64,000 bases of DNA from Competibacter_A sp037045535 (GCA_037045535.1 JBAOHI010000082.1:372001-436000); one strand, 5' to 3'; shown: positions 1 through 8,627, counted from the stretch's first letter. Program-made: numbers and translations. Notes: a model not told the origin generated them from the letters alone.

Positions 1-113
1 ACTCGACGCGGGGGTCGGCACCTGTGGCAAGGACGGGCAGAGCGTGCCAGTCGGGGTTGGCCAGCCGACGCTCAGGATCGAAGCGTTGACCGTTGGCGGG
101 ACGAAAGCTTGAT
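1..113. other. Window edge, no assignable gene
   Basis: This stretch lies downstream of the minus-strand ATPase gene. A minus-strand reading frame stays open to the window edge, and a GTG overlapping the ATPase stop could start a downstream gene. Too little is visible to name a product. Confidence 0.3.
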
Positions 114-1883
114 TCACCACACCAACCGTTCCAGCCCGATGCTCACCACTGCATGAGTGCGCGGTTTAGATGTTGCGCCGTCGGTGCGTTTCAGCGTTTC
201 CCGATAGGAGGTCAACTGAATTTCGGCTTCCCGCAGTCGCGCCGTCACCGCCGGGAGGGCACGTAACTCCTCCCTCGTCTTTGCCGCTAGCTCGGCACCG
301 CTGAGTCCGGCTTCCTTCAGACTGACCGTCTTGAATTCCAGCAGGTGATCGAGCAGGGCGTATTGGCGCATGTCGGGCCGTACCCGCAGCATGAGATCGC
401 CATAACCCCGACCCAGCGCCGGTTCCGAGTCCATCAGGTAGAAGGCGTCGTTGAACAGCGTGACCAGAAACGCGGTCTTGACCACCAGCTCATTGCTCCA
501 TCGCAAGTCGCGGTTGTCGAAGACCTTGAAATAGGTCCGTTCGAGCAGGTCGCAGAGGGGGTCAAGGTCGCCGGTGGCGTAGAACCGTTCGACCACCGCC
601 TGCCGTTGTTCCTGATCTTCGTAGCGTGGCAGGAGCTGTTCTTGCAAACGCTCGACGTAGAGCTTACGGATCACCTGATTGGGAATAGCCAGTTGCAGCT
701 TGCCCAGGGCGTCTCGTCCGGCCAGGGTGAGAACGCCGAAGTAATACAGCAGGGTGGCGAGAAAATCGGGGTTGCGCGGCGCGGTCAGCATGTCCTGCAC
801 CCCGAAGCGGTTGACCAGTTGCGCGATGGCGAGCGGTTCAGCCGGATTCAGGGCACGGTTGACCAGGGCTTCGCCGTGGGGCAGCCGGGCGACATATTGA
901 ATGCGGTTGCGATCCATCGCCAGGTTGTCGTCCAGCAGTCGAGTCGGAAATACGCCGTCCTCGGCCAAGCGCTTGAGAAAGTACAACACCAGAGTCGGGT
1001 TGTAGACTCGCTCGTCGCGCTGCGGCGTGAAGCGATAGCCGTTGTAGAAGTCACGCATCAGCGTCAAGGCTGTGTCGACCTGACCGGCGTCGAGGTCGTG
1101 CGCCACCGCCACGGCGTCCAAGGCAACGCGCAGTTCGGTCTCGGTAAACCCGCACAGATCGTGGAATCGAGGCCGTTGCGAGAGATCTTCGGCGACGTTG
1201 TAGCCGCTGGTCATGTCGCTCAACACCACCGGCGAGATGCCGGTCAGGAATACCCGGTCGACACCTCGTCCTTCCGCTCCGGCCTTGACGGCCTTGAAGA
1301 AGGTTTTGATGGTGCCCTCGTTTTCGACCAGGCGCTGATAGCGATCCGTGCCGCGCCACGGGCTGATCATCACTTCGTTGGCGAAATTGTCGTATTCGTC
1401 AACCAGCAGATAGAGCTTGTACGGGGTTTGGGAAATGGCGCTGGTCAGGGATTGAAAGGAGGCGATGCCATCGTCGGGCTCGATGTCGACTCGACCCTCC
1501 AGCCAATCGCCATAACGAGCGACCGTTGCCTTGATCTGGATATTCAGATGGTGAAACAAGGAAGCGCGAACGGCGTCCGAGTCGCCTTGGGGGTCCACCA
1601 CGGAAAAATTGAGATTGAGGATGAAATAGCGATTGCGCAGCGGTGTCGGGTTCTGGCCGATCTTCAGCCCGCCGAACAGCCGCTCGAAGTCCTCCGCCCG
1701 CGCCAGGTCGTAGTAGCTCTCCAGCGTGGACAGCCACAGGCTTTTGCCAAATCGGCGCGGGCGCAGGAACAGCAGTTGACTGCCGACCTCTTCGATCAGC
1801 GGAATCCGGTCAGTGCGATCCACGTAGAAGTAATCGCCTTCGCGGATTTTGCGGAAGTCGGCGATGCCGTAGGGAAAGCGCAT
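114..1883 (-). CDS. AAA-ATPase-like / PD-(D/E)XK nuclease domain protein
   Basis: This 589-residue protein has the architecture of the widespread 'AAA-ATPase-like plus PDDEXK' family. The N-terminus begins with the family signature around YGIADFRKIR and FYVDRTDRI. A P-loop-like RPRRFGKS lies near residues 41-48, and a Walker B-like LLVDEYDNF near 160. The C-terminal part has GDLMLR followed by LLEFKTV (about 495-520), which fits the D...ExK core of a PD-(D/E)XK nuclease fold. The start has a GAGG ribosome site about 8 bases upstream. The biological role of this family is not established; members are often mobile or multicopy in anaerobes and proteobacteria. It lies next to a toxin-antitoxin pair, so the neighbourhood is accessory. 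Family assignment is confident; function is unknown. Confidence 0.85.
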   Translation of the reverse strand: MRFPYGIADFRKIREGDYFYVDRTDRIPLIEEVGSQLLFLRPRRFGKSLWLSTLESYYDLARAEDFERLFGGLKIGQNPTPLRNRYFILNLNFSVVDPQGDSDAVRASLFHHLNIQIKATVARYGDWLEGRVDIEPDDGIASFQSLTSAISQTPYKLYLLVDEYDNFANEVMISPWRGTDRYQRLVENEGTIKTFFKAVKAGAEGRGVDRVFLTGISPVVLSDMTSGYNVAEDLSQRPRFHDLCGFTETELRVALDAVAVAHDLDAGQVDTALTLMRDFYNGYRFTPQRDERVYNPTLVLYFLKRLAEDGVFPTRLLDDNLAMDRNRIQYVARLPHGEALVNRALNPAEPLAIAQLVNRFGVQDMLTAPRNPDFLATLLYYFGVLTLAGRDALGKLQLAIPNQVIRKLYVERLQEQLLPRYEDQEQRQAVVERFYATGDLDPLCDLLERTYFKVFDNRDLRWSNELVVKTAFLVTLFNDAFYLMDSEPALGRGYGDLMLRVRPDMRQYALLDHLLEFKTVSLKEAGLSGAELAAKTREELRALPAVTARLREAEIQLTSYRETLKRTDGATSKPRTHAVVSIGLERLVW

Positions 1884-2053
1884 GAGCAGTACCTCGAAGA
1901 ATCACCGGAGTCAGGTTTTGTCTGCTGCAAGTCTACTCCCATGACCACATCGGAAATGCATAAGACCAGACCGGACCCCGATAATGCCGCTGACTCTCCC
2001 CGACCAGTTCGCACGCCCGGCGCACGCGAACGACCGTTCAAACCAGCGGTCTT

Positions 2054-2076
2054 GATATACAATCGTTATGTATATC
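2054..2076. promoter_or_regulatory. Palindromic operator upstream of vapB
   Basis: A perfect 8-bp inverted repeat, GATATACA and TGTATATC, is separated by 7 bases and sits 17 bases before the antitoxin start. AbrB/MazE-type antitoxins typically bind such palindromes to autorepress their operon. The AT-rich arms probably overlap the -10 region. The repeat is seen directly; the role is inferred. Confidence 0.6.
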
Positions 2077-2092
2077 CAAACGTGGAGGTTAT

Positions 2093-2326
2093 ATGCAAGT
2101 CGCGAAATGGGGTAACAGTCTGGCGGTTCGTTTGCCGGCGGCGGTGGTGGAGGCGTTGAGTCTTCGAGAAGGCGATGACATCGAAATCGAGGTGGCTGGC
2201 GCGCGGACGTTCGAGATCCGCAAAAAACCGGAGGCGCGCGAGCTGTTGGCCCGGCTCCGCAAGTACCGTGGCCGACTGCCCGCCGATTTCAAGTTCGACC
2301 GGCTCGACGCCCATGCGCGGGACTGA
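2093..2326 (+). CDS. vapB: VapB-like antitoxin, AbrB/MazE (SpoVT-AbrB) fold
   Basis: This 77-residue protein opens with MQVAKWGNSLAVRLPAAVV, the swapped-hairpin AbrB/MazE DNA-binding signature, followed by LREGDDIEI. The C-terminal half, after about residue 50, is a charged tail that would wrap the toxin. A GGAGG ribosome site sits 6 bases upstream. Its last codons overlap the start of the PIN-domain toxin by 14 bases, which couples translation as in most vapBC modules. It should bind the palindrome upstream and neutralise the toxin. Confidence 0.88.
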   Translation: MQVAKWGNSLAVRLPAAVVEALSLREGDDIEIEVAGARTFEIRKKPEARELLARLRKYRGRLPADFKFDRLDAHARD

Positions 2327-2741
2327 GTCGTTCTTCGACACCAATATCTTGCTGTACCTGCTGTCCGGAGAGAACGACAAAGCGGATCGCGCCGAGGCGG
2401 TGCTGGCCCAGGGGGGCACGATCAGCGTGCAGGTGCTCAACGAGTTCGCGGCGGTGGCCACGCGCAAGCTCGGCTTGTCGTATGCCGAAATTCGGGAGGT
2501 GCTGGAACCGATTCGCGCGGTCTGCGCCGTCGTGCCGCTTACGCTGGAAACGCACGACCTCGGTCTTCACCTTGCGGAGCGTTACCGGTTTTCCCTGTAC
2601 GACGCGTTGATCGTCGCCGCCGCGCTGTTGGCGGGATGCGGGACGCTGTACTCGGAAGATTTACAAGACGGTCAATCCATCGACGGGCGGTTGGTCGTCC
2701 ACAATCCCTTCACCATGCGGGGAGGCGGTGCCGGAAAATAG
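2313..2741 (+). CDS. vapC: VapC-like PIN-domain ribonuclease toxin
   Basis: This 142-residue protein has PIN-domain acidic residues in the expected order: FFDTNILLY (Asp at residue 9), NEFAAV (Glu), SLYDALIVAAAL (Asp) and LYSEDLQDG (final Asp). PIN toxins are Mg-dependent endoribonucleases that cut tRNA or rRNA. The ATG lies inside the last codons of the antitoxin gene, giving a 14-base overlap; the same frame is open further upstream but that would run through the antitoxin gene. Toxin and antitoxin form one transcription unit. Confidence 0.88.
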   Translation: MRGTESFFDTNILLYLLSGENDKADRAEAVLAQGGTISVQVLNEFAAVATRKLGLSYAEIREVLEPIRAVCAVVPLTLETHDLGLHLAERYRFSLYDALIVAAALLAGCGTLYSEDLQDGQSIDGRLVVHNPFTMRGGGAGK

Positions 2742-2850
2742 GGTCCAGATCCTTGAGGAAAACGCGCCACCGAGGTCAGGCTTGGTCTTTTGCGCCTTCG
2801 GTGGTATCAATCTGGCTCAAGGGGAGGTTGTTGTGGTAGTAAGACAAGAC

Positions 2851-3027
2851 CTAACCCCGCCCGACAACTCCTTCCAGCACCCGCAACAGGCCGCTTTCCA
2901 GCCGCTCGCCCAGGGTAAACCGCCGGGCGCGAGGGAACAAATCCAGTTGCGGAATCAGCCAGACCAGTAATTCATGGCAGGCTTGCACTGCCCGGGGCAC
3001 CGCGTCACGCGTAGTTTCGGCAGTCAT
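2851..3027 (-). pseudogene. Truncated Avd-like (DGR accessory variability) protein
   Basis: A 58-codon frame reads MTAETTRDAVPRAV then HELLVWLIPQLDLFPRARR then FTLGERLESGLLRVLE and stops. This resembles the first two helices of the four-helix-bundle Avd/bAvd proteins of diversity-generating retroelements, which are usually about 115-125 residues. The protein ends after roughly half that length. The same frame stays open for another 24 codons beyond the stop (to about 2779), but that tail does not look like Avd. It follows the FGE-type gene on the same strand, exactly where avd sits behind a DGR target gene. No reverse transcriptase is seen in the window. I call it a remnant; the resemblance is from memory of the family, not a search. 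Confidence 0.6.
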
Positions 3028-3102
3028 CTGTGGATAACTTTGGCAAAAAAATCGCCCGCGCTGCGCGCGGGGATAAAGGGTAAAAGAATAAAGATCAAAG
3101 TG

Positions 3103-3222
3103 TTATAATGATCTGGCGAGACGGAACCCCCGGGAGCCGTCGCGGTCAGTCGGCGTGTTCCAGCCGCGGTTGGCGGAACGCACCCACGCGGGTTTGAAGC
3201 TCCAGGCGCCGCCCCGCCCCGC
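3103..3222 (-). other. Candidate DGR variable region at 3' end of the FGE gene
   Basis: The last ~40 codons encode GRGGAWSFKPAWVRSANRG then a stretch ending GFRLARSL, the part of the FGE/C-type-lectin fold that DGRs diversify. At the likely variable positions several codons have the form NNC (AGC, TTC, GGC, GAC, GGC, TCC), as expected if AAC template codons were randomised at adenines. Just beyond the stop lies an AT-rich tract (CACTTTGATCTTTATTC). No template repeat was found in the window, so this is inference. Confidence 0.4.
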
Positions 3223-4299
3223 CAGGGGGCCAGATGTATCTTTATTGGAGCATTTCTGCTCCGCGCCACCGTAGTCTTTATCATAGAGCGAGCAGGTCCA
3301 TTCCCACACGTTCCCCAATATGTCTCGTAAACCCCAATCATTAGCCTCATAGGAACCTACTGGGGCCGTGTACGTTTGCCCATCCGAGCAGTCGTGAACG
3401 CTCCAGTCCGGAAAAGTACGCTTCGCCATCCGATCCGCCACGTTGGCATACACACAGGCTCGATCTGGGTCGTCTCCCCAGTACCGCACCATCGTCGTCC
3501 CCGCCCGCGCCGCATACTCCCATTCCGCTTCCGTCGGGAACCGATAGGTTCGCTTTGCTTGCTTCGACAACCACTCCGCATAGGCGACCACATCGTGCCA
3601 GCTCACACACACCACCGGATGATTGTTGCCCTGCGAGAAATTGGGGTTCCTCCAGCTATATCCTGCCCGGTAGTCGTATTTCCACTCGCCCCCGTCCAGA
3701 TAGCTGATAAAACAGCCTTCCTTGCCACCCGCATTCCACTCGGCGTCAGTCCGATACCCCGTTGCCTCCACAAACCGTCGGAACTCTCCAACCGTCACCT
3801 CATATTTGCCGATCTCAAAATCCTTCACGCAAACCGCGTGCTGGCGTTCGTCGTTGTCCCGACCCTCTTCCGTTTCTGGACTGCCCATCTGGAAACAGCC
3901 ACCCTTAATCCGCACCATCTCCGGCACAACGCCTGATTCCACCGGCGCTGGCGTCGAGAGCTTCGGCATCGGCTCCAGTCGCGCGTGCGCCATCCTCGCA
4001 TACCGGCCCTTCGGGTATTCTTCCAGATACGCCCGAAAACAGGCGGCCGTTCCGCATTTCTCCGCCGACCGCCAAGCCTCACGGTCATGATCGACCACCG
4101 GCGCAGGTTTAGGCTGCGGCTTGGGTACCGGTTTAGGCTGCGGCTTGGATGCCGGAGGCGGTTTTTCGGCCCCGGTTTCCCGTTCGTATTTCTTCATCAG
4201 CTGGCGCACCGCATCCGAGTCGGGCTCCGCGCTCCAAACCGGCGAGCCCATCAACCCCATTACGATTCCCCATCCAATCCAACTCCGCCTAGCGCGCAT
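3103..4299 (-). CDS. Secreted FGE/SUMF1-fold protein (formylglycine-generating enzyme-like), possible DGR target
   Basis: About 398 residues. A signal peptide (MRARRSW... to ...SPVWSAEP) is followed by a proline/lysine-rich linker (PKPQPKPVPKPQPKP), a short motif AACFRAYLEEYPKGRYA, and a C-terminal FGE-sulfatase domain from about residue 125: MVRIKGGCFQMGSPETEEG, GKYEVTVGEFRRFVEATGY, PVVCVSWHDVVAYAEWLS, FPTEAEWEYAARAG, GNVWEWTCSLYD, GFRLARSL. This fold serves both genuine formylglycine enzymes and DGR-diversified ligand-binding proteins. I chose the ATG at 4299 because GGGAG lies about 10 bases upstream; an in-frame ATG at 4320 has no ribosome site. The gene starts close behind the kinase gene and is probably co-transcribed. 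The neighbouring avd-like remnant suggests a former DGR target rather than a sulfatase activator. Confidence 0.85.
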   Translation of the reverse strand: MRARRSWIGWGIVMGLMGSPVWSAEPDSDAVRQLMKKYERETGAEKPPPASKPQPKPVPKPQPKPAPVVDHDREAWRSAEKCGTAACFRAYLEEYPKGRYARMAHARLEPMPKLSTPAPVESGVVPEMVRIKGGCFQMGSPETEEGRDNDERQHAVCVKDFEIGKYEVTVGEFRRFVEATGYRTDAEWNAGGKEGCFISYLDGGEWKYDYRAGYSWRNPNFSQGNNHPVVCVSWHDVVAYAEWLSKQAKRTYRFPTEAEWEYAARAGTTMVRYWGDDPDRACVYANVADRMAKRTFPDWSVHDCSDGQTYTAPVGSYEANDWGLRDILGNVWEWTCSLYDKDYGGAEQKCSNKDTSGPLAGRGGAWSFKPAWVRSANRGWNTPTDRDGSRGFRLARSL

Positions 4300-4330
4300 C
4301 GCTATTACTCTCCCGTCCATCAGAAGTGCT

Positions 4331-6154
4331 CTACTGTTTGCTGGTCAAGCGTGTTCGCAACGCCCGGTATTCCGGACTTTGCGAGTCCCACTGACCCAAA
4401 TCGTCCATCACTCGTTTGGCCAAACTCTGCTGCCCCCGATCCAAAAAAGCCAGCGCCGCCGCTTGCAAAATCGCCGTCTGCTCCCGCCGGAACGCCTCCA
4501 CCCGCCCATCCTGATCCAACGCCTTCGCATCCTCCAACGCCCGCCGCGCTGCCCGAATCTTGCGTGCCTCCAGCAGCTTCTTCGCCACCGCTAACTGGAG
4601 ATCAAGTCGCTTTTGGCGGGCGGTATCATCCGAAGTCGGCGGCGCGGCGGCAGTTGCGACTGGCTCGACGACCGGCGGCGTTTCTACTGCCGGTGGTGGC
4701 GTTTCCACCGCTGGCGGCGTTGCCGCTGCGGGTGGTACCGCCGCAGTCGATGATGGCACAACGGATGGTGTTTCCACTGCCGGCGGCGTTGTTTCCACTG
4801 CCGGCGGCGTTGTTTCCACTGCTGGTGGCGTCGTCACAGCCGGCGGCGTTTCCACCGTTGGCGACGTTGCCGCAACCGGCGGTGTTTCTACTGCCGTCGG
4901 CGTTTCTACCGATGGTGGCGTTGCCGCAACCGGCGGTGCCACTGTAACTGGCTTCGCCTTCGGATGCGGTGGATCCGATGACCTCCCAAACCCGATCCAC
5001 CATCCGCCCCAAGCGAGTACCCCTACCATCCCGGCGATCACCGCCGCTCGAAGATTCAACTTCGTTGGCCGTTTTAAACCTCCAAGCGGTTGGGATTTCG
5101 CTCCTGTTCCCTTTTCCTCCTCCCGCTTTTCCTCCTCCGCCAACACCGCCTCCAGTTGCTGCTTGAACTCCACAACCGATTGCAGCCGCTGTTCCGGTTC
5201 CACCGCCAACGCTCGGCCCAACACTACATCCAGCGCCGGCGGCAACATTGGCACGAAGCGCCGGGTAGGTTGCAGCGGATCGGGTTGCTTGGACCGCACA
5301 TTCTGCTGCCGATCCAATCCGGACGGCGGCCGTTGCGCCGTCAGCATGGAATACAGCGTTGCGGCGATCCCATAGACATCGGTCCACGGTCCCTGCCGGC
5401 GTAGGTTGCCTTGCAAGCACTGTTCGTAAGGCGCATAGCCACTGGAGTAGATCAGCAAACTGCGCGAATGGTCGCTGGACACTTGCCGGGCCGCACCGAA
5501 ATCCAACAGAACGAGTCCCTCGGGGGTCCAATAAAAATTACCCGGCTTAAGGTCCCGGTGCATGAACCCAGCCTCATGCACCTTCCGCAATCCGTCCAGC
5601 ACTGGCAACATCAGCGTGACCGCCTGTCGCCACGGCAATCGGCCGCCCGGTTGCCGTTTCAGGTGCGTGGCCAAGTCCTCGCCTTCCAGATAATCCATCA
5701 CTAGATAGGCGGTCTGGTGCATCTCGAAGTAGTTCAACACCCGTACCAGATGCGGATGCTTCACTTGTGCCAGCGTGCGCGCTTCTTTCAGAAAGGCTTT
5801 CAAGCCATAATCGAATAATTCCTCGTGCTCCCGCGCATTCAACACGACCGTTTTCCGATCCACCGAACGCCCGACAAAATCGCTGGGGTAATATTCCTTG
5901 ATCGCCACCTTCATGTGCAATTTCACATCGAAGCCGCGATAGGTGATCCCAAACCCGCCTTGACCCAGCTTCTCGCCAATCACGTAACGCTTCAACGGCG
6001 TACCCACCGCCAGCAACGCCCCGGATCGATCCGAGTGAGCGCGGTACTTGCAAATCGGACACGCGGCGGCGACATCCCATTCGCGCGGGTGGAAACAGCC
6101 CGGACAAGTCACCTCCACCGGGCGACCCTGCGTTTCATCCACTGGCGCGGTCAT
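4331..6154 (-). CDS. Membrane-anchored serine/threonine protein kinase (PknB type) with zinc ribbon
   Basis: A 607-residue protein. The N-terminal zinc ribbon has CPGC (17-20) and CPIC (32-35). The kinase domain spans about 57-335: glycine loop GQGGFG (64-69), VAIKEYY with the lysine at 85, HRDLKPGN (199-206), LLDFGAAR (DFG at 218-220) and an APYEQ activation segment. A single membrane segment lies at about 366-390, putting the kinase in the cytoplasm. A long Ala/Pro/Thr/Val/Glu repeat tract follows (about 395-510, with units like TPPAVET), then a helical, TPR-like tail. The gene is directly upstream of the secreted FGE-fold gene with a short gap, so the two likely form an operon. The kinase motifs look intact. 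Confidence 0.9.
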   Translation of the reverse strand: MTAPVDETQGRPVEVTCPGCFHPREWDVAAACPICKYRAHSDRSGALLAVGTPLKRYVIGEKLGQGGFGITYRGFDVKLHMKVAIKEYYPSDFVGRSVDRKTVVLNAREHEELFDYGLKAFLKEARTLAQVKHPHLVRVLNYFEMHQTAYLVMDYLEGEDLATHLKRQPGGRLPWRQAVTLMLPVLDGLRKVHEAGFMHRDLKPGNFYWTPEGLVLLDFGAARQVSSDHSRSLLIYSSGYAPYEQCLQGNLRRQGPWTDVYGIAATLYSMLTAQRPPSGLDRQQNVRSKQPDPLQPTRRFVPMLPPALDVVLGRALAVEPEQRLQSVVEFKQQLEAVLAEEEKREEEKGTGAKSQPLGGLKRPTKLNLRAAVIAGMVGVLAWGGWWIGFGRSSDPPHPKAKPVTVAPPVAATPPSVETPTAVETPPVAATSPTVETPPAVTTPPAVETTPPAVETTPPAVETPSVVPSSTAAVPPAAATPPAVETPPPAVETPPVVEPVATAAAPPTSDDTARQKRLDLQLAVAKKLLEARKIRAARRALEDAKALDQDGRVEAFRREQTAILQAAALAFLDRGQQSLAKRVMDDLGQWDSQSPEYRALRTRLTSKQ

Positions 6155-6257
6155 ACGCTAAACCTCAACGGCCACGTTCGGCACCGATCCAACACCTGGC
6201 ACCCTCCAAAAGGCAATGCTATAGTTTTCCGCCTTAATTATGGTTCAAGAATCAACG

Positions 6258-7623
6258 ATGGCCCGCAAACTGTATATCAAGACTCACGGCTGCCAGATGA
6301 ACGAATACGACTCCGCCCGGATGGCGGACGGTCTGCGCGCGGCCTGCGGTTTGGAACGCACCGACGATCCCGCCCAGGCGGACGTGCTGCTACTCAACAC
6401 CTGCTCGATCCGCGAAAAGGCGCAGGAAAAAGTATTCTCGCAACTGGGGGTCTGGAAAGCTCTGAAAGTGCAGCGGCCCGGCGTGGTGATCGGGGTCGGC
6501 GGCTGCGTGGCCAGCCAGGAAGGCGAGATGCTGCGCGAGCGAGCCCCGCAAGTGGATCTGGTATTCGGTCCGCAAACGCTGCATCGATTGCCGGAAATGC
6601 TGGCATCGGTATGGGCCGACCAGCAACCCGTGGTCGATGTCTCCTTCCCCGAAATCGAAAAGTTCGACCGGCTGCCGGAACCGCGCGCCGAAGGTCCGGC
6701 CGCGTTCGTCTCGATCATGGAGGGGTGTAGCAAATACTGCACTTTCTGCGTGGTGCCCTACACCCGTGGCGAGGAAGTCAGTCGCCCGTTCGAGGCCGTG
6801 CTGGCCGAAGTCGAAACGCTGGCCAAGCAAGGCGTGCGCGAAATCAATCTGCTCGGCCAGAACGTCAATGCCTATCGGGGACCGATGGACGATGGCGAGA
6901 TCGCCGATCTGGCGCTGCTGATCGAGCACGTCGCCGCCATCGACGGCATCGACCGCATCCGCTACACCACCTCGCATCCGGTGGAATTCTCCGACCGGCT
7001 GATCGAAGTTTACGCCCGCGTGCCGCAGCTGGTCAGCCACCTGCACCTGCCGGTGCAAAGCGGCTCCGACCGCATTCTGAGCCTGATGAAGCGTGGCCAC
7101 ACCGCTTTGGAATACAAGGCCAAGGTCCGCAAACTGCGCGCTATCCGCCCCAACCTCAGCCTATCCTCGGATTTCATCGTCGGTTTTCCCGGCGAAACCG
7201 ACCGGGACTTCGACGCGACGATGGCATTGATCGAGGAGATCGGCTTCGATCACAGTTTCAGCTTCGTCTATAGCCCTCGACCCGGCACGCCCGCCGCCAG
7301 CCTGCCCGATCCCACGTCCGCAAGCGGTCAAGAAAGAACGGTTGGCCCGCTTGCAGGCGCGCATCGAAGAAGGCGCACATACTGTCAGCCGTGAGATGGT
7401 CGGCACCGTCCAGCGGGTATTGATCGATAAACTCTCACGCAAGGATTGTCGCCAACTGTCCGGCCGCACCGAAAATAATCGGGTGGTTAACTTTGACGGC
7501 CCCACGGGATTGATCGGCCATTTCGCCGAGGTCGCCATCACCGAAGCGCTGCCCAATTCGCTGCGCGGCCGACTCGTGGCCTGCCCGGAATTGCCGGTTC
7601 TCGCCCTGAAACAAGCCAGTTGA
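6258..7623 (+). CDS. miaB: tRNA-2-methylthio-N6-dimethylallyladenosine synthase MiaB, apparent frameshift
   Basis: MiaB is a radical-SAM methylthiotransferase that acts on i6A37 of tRNAs. The N-terminal UPF0004 domain shows the three cluster cysteines (HGCQMNEYDS, LNTCSIREKA, GVGGCVASQ). The radical-SAM motif is CSKYCTFCVVPYTRG at about 156-170. The frame breaks near 7317: after LPDPT the natural continuation (PQAVKKERLARLQARIEEG) is in another frame, fitting one extra base (T) in CCCACGTCCG. The second part contains the TRAM domain and ends at 7623. It is either a real disruption or a sequencing indel. I prefer the ATG at 6258 (MARKLYIKTHGCQMN); another in-frame ATG is at 6240. It overlaps phoH by ATGA-type coupling. 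Confidence 0.9.
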
Positions 7624-8627
7624 TGAGCACGTCCGCTACTCCTGCTTTGCCCCCGAACTCCTCGCCCAAATTCCAAGACTTGCTGCTGGAACCCGCTGAC
7701 AACGAGCGGCTGGCCAAGCTGTGCGGCCAACTGGATGAGCATCTGCGCCAGATCGAACGCCGGCTGGGTGTGGAAATCAACAATCGTGGCCACCAGTTTC
7801 GGGTGATCGGTGAACCCCACGCTGTCACCGTTGCGGTGGCGGTGCTGGAAGCGCTGTACCGAACGACTCAGGACGAGATCCTGACGCCGGCCCAAGTCCA
7901 CCTGTTCTTGCAGGAAGCCGGCGCCGATGCCTTGATCGAGGAAGAACCGGGAACCGATGAGGTCGTCATCCGCACCCGACGCGGGTTGATTCGCGGACGC
8001 GGCCCCAATCAACAGCGCTATCTGTGGAGCATCCGCCACCACGATTTGAATTTCGGCGTCGGTCCCGCCGGCACCGGCAAAACCTATTTGGCGGTGGCCT
8101 GCGCCGTGGACGCGCTGGAAACCAACGAAACCCGACGGCTGGTGCTGGTGCGGCCGGCAGTGGAAGCCGGCGAACGATTAGGTTTCCTGCCCGGTGACAT
8201 GACCCAAAAGATCGACCCCTACCTGCGACCGCTCTACGACGCTTTGTACGAAATGCTGGGCTTCGAGCGCGTCGCCAAGCTGATCGAACGCAACGTCATC
8301 GAAGTCGCGCCGCTGGCGTTCATGCGTGGCCGCACCTTGAACGATTCCTTCATCATTCTCGACGAAGCGCAAAATACCACCGTCGAGCAGATGAAGATGT
8401 TCCTGACCCGTATCGGTTTCGGCTCGACGGCGGTCGTCACCGGTGACGTGACCCAGGTCGATTTACCGCGCAACGTCCCCTCCGGACTGCGACAAGTCTT
8501 GCAAGTCCTCAAGGATGTGGACGGCATCAGTATGACCTTCTTCAACGCCCGCGACGTGGTGCGGCATCCGCTGGTCCAGCGGATCGTCAATGCCTACGCC
8601 CGCTTCGAACAGGATAACCCTTCATGA
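7623..8627 (+). CDS. ybeZ: PhoH-like ATPase (YbeZ)
   Basis: A 334-residue P-loop ATPase. An N-terminal KH-like region is followed by Walker A GPAGTGKTYLA (about residues 142-152) and Walker B-like FIILDEAQN, then VVTGDVTQVDLP. YbeZ works with the endoribonuclease YbeY in rRNA maturation and ribosome quality control. The ATG overlaps the miaB stop, and the end overlaps ybeY by 4 bases, so miaB-ybeZ-ybeY-ybeX form the standard gammaproteobacterial operon. The length is normal for the family. Confidence 0.95.
   Translation: MSTSATPALPPNSSPKFQDLLLEPADNERLAKLCGQLDEHLRQIERRLGVEINNRGHQFRVIGEPHAVTVAVAVLEALYRTTQDEILTPAQVHLFLQEAGADALIEEEPGTDEVVIRTRRGLIRGRGPNQQRYLWSIRHHDLNFGVGPAGTGKTYLAVACAVDALETNETRRLVLVRPAVEAGERLGFLPGDMTQKIDPYLRPLYDALYEMLGFERVAKLIERNVIEVAPLAFMRGRTLNDSFIILDEAQNTTVEQMKMFLTRIGFGSTAVVTGDVTQVDLPRNVPSGLRQVLQVLKDVDGISMTFFNARDVVRHPLVQRIVNAYARFEQDNPS

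Noticed and set aside
345..2159. A 604-codon open frame on the plus strand opposite the AAA-ATPase-like gene
   Set aside because: It is the GC-rich antisense shadow of the ATPase gene; the protein has no family features and runs through the vapBC operator.
6390..7100. A long minus-strand frame opposite miaB
   Set aside because: Antisense shadow of a highly conserved gene; no ribosome site or family match.
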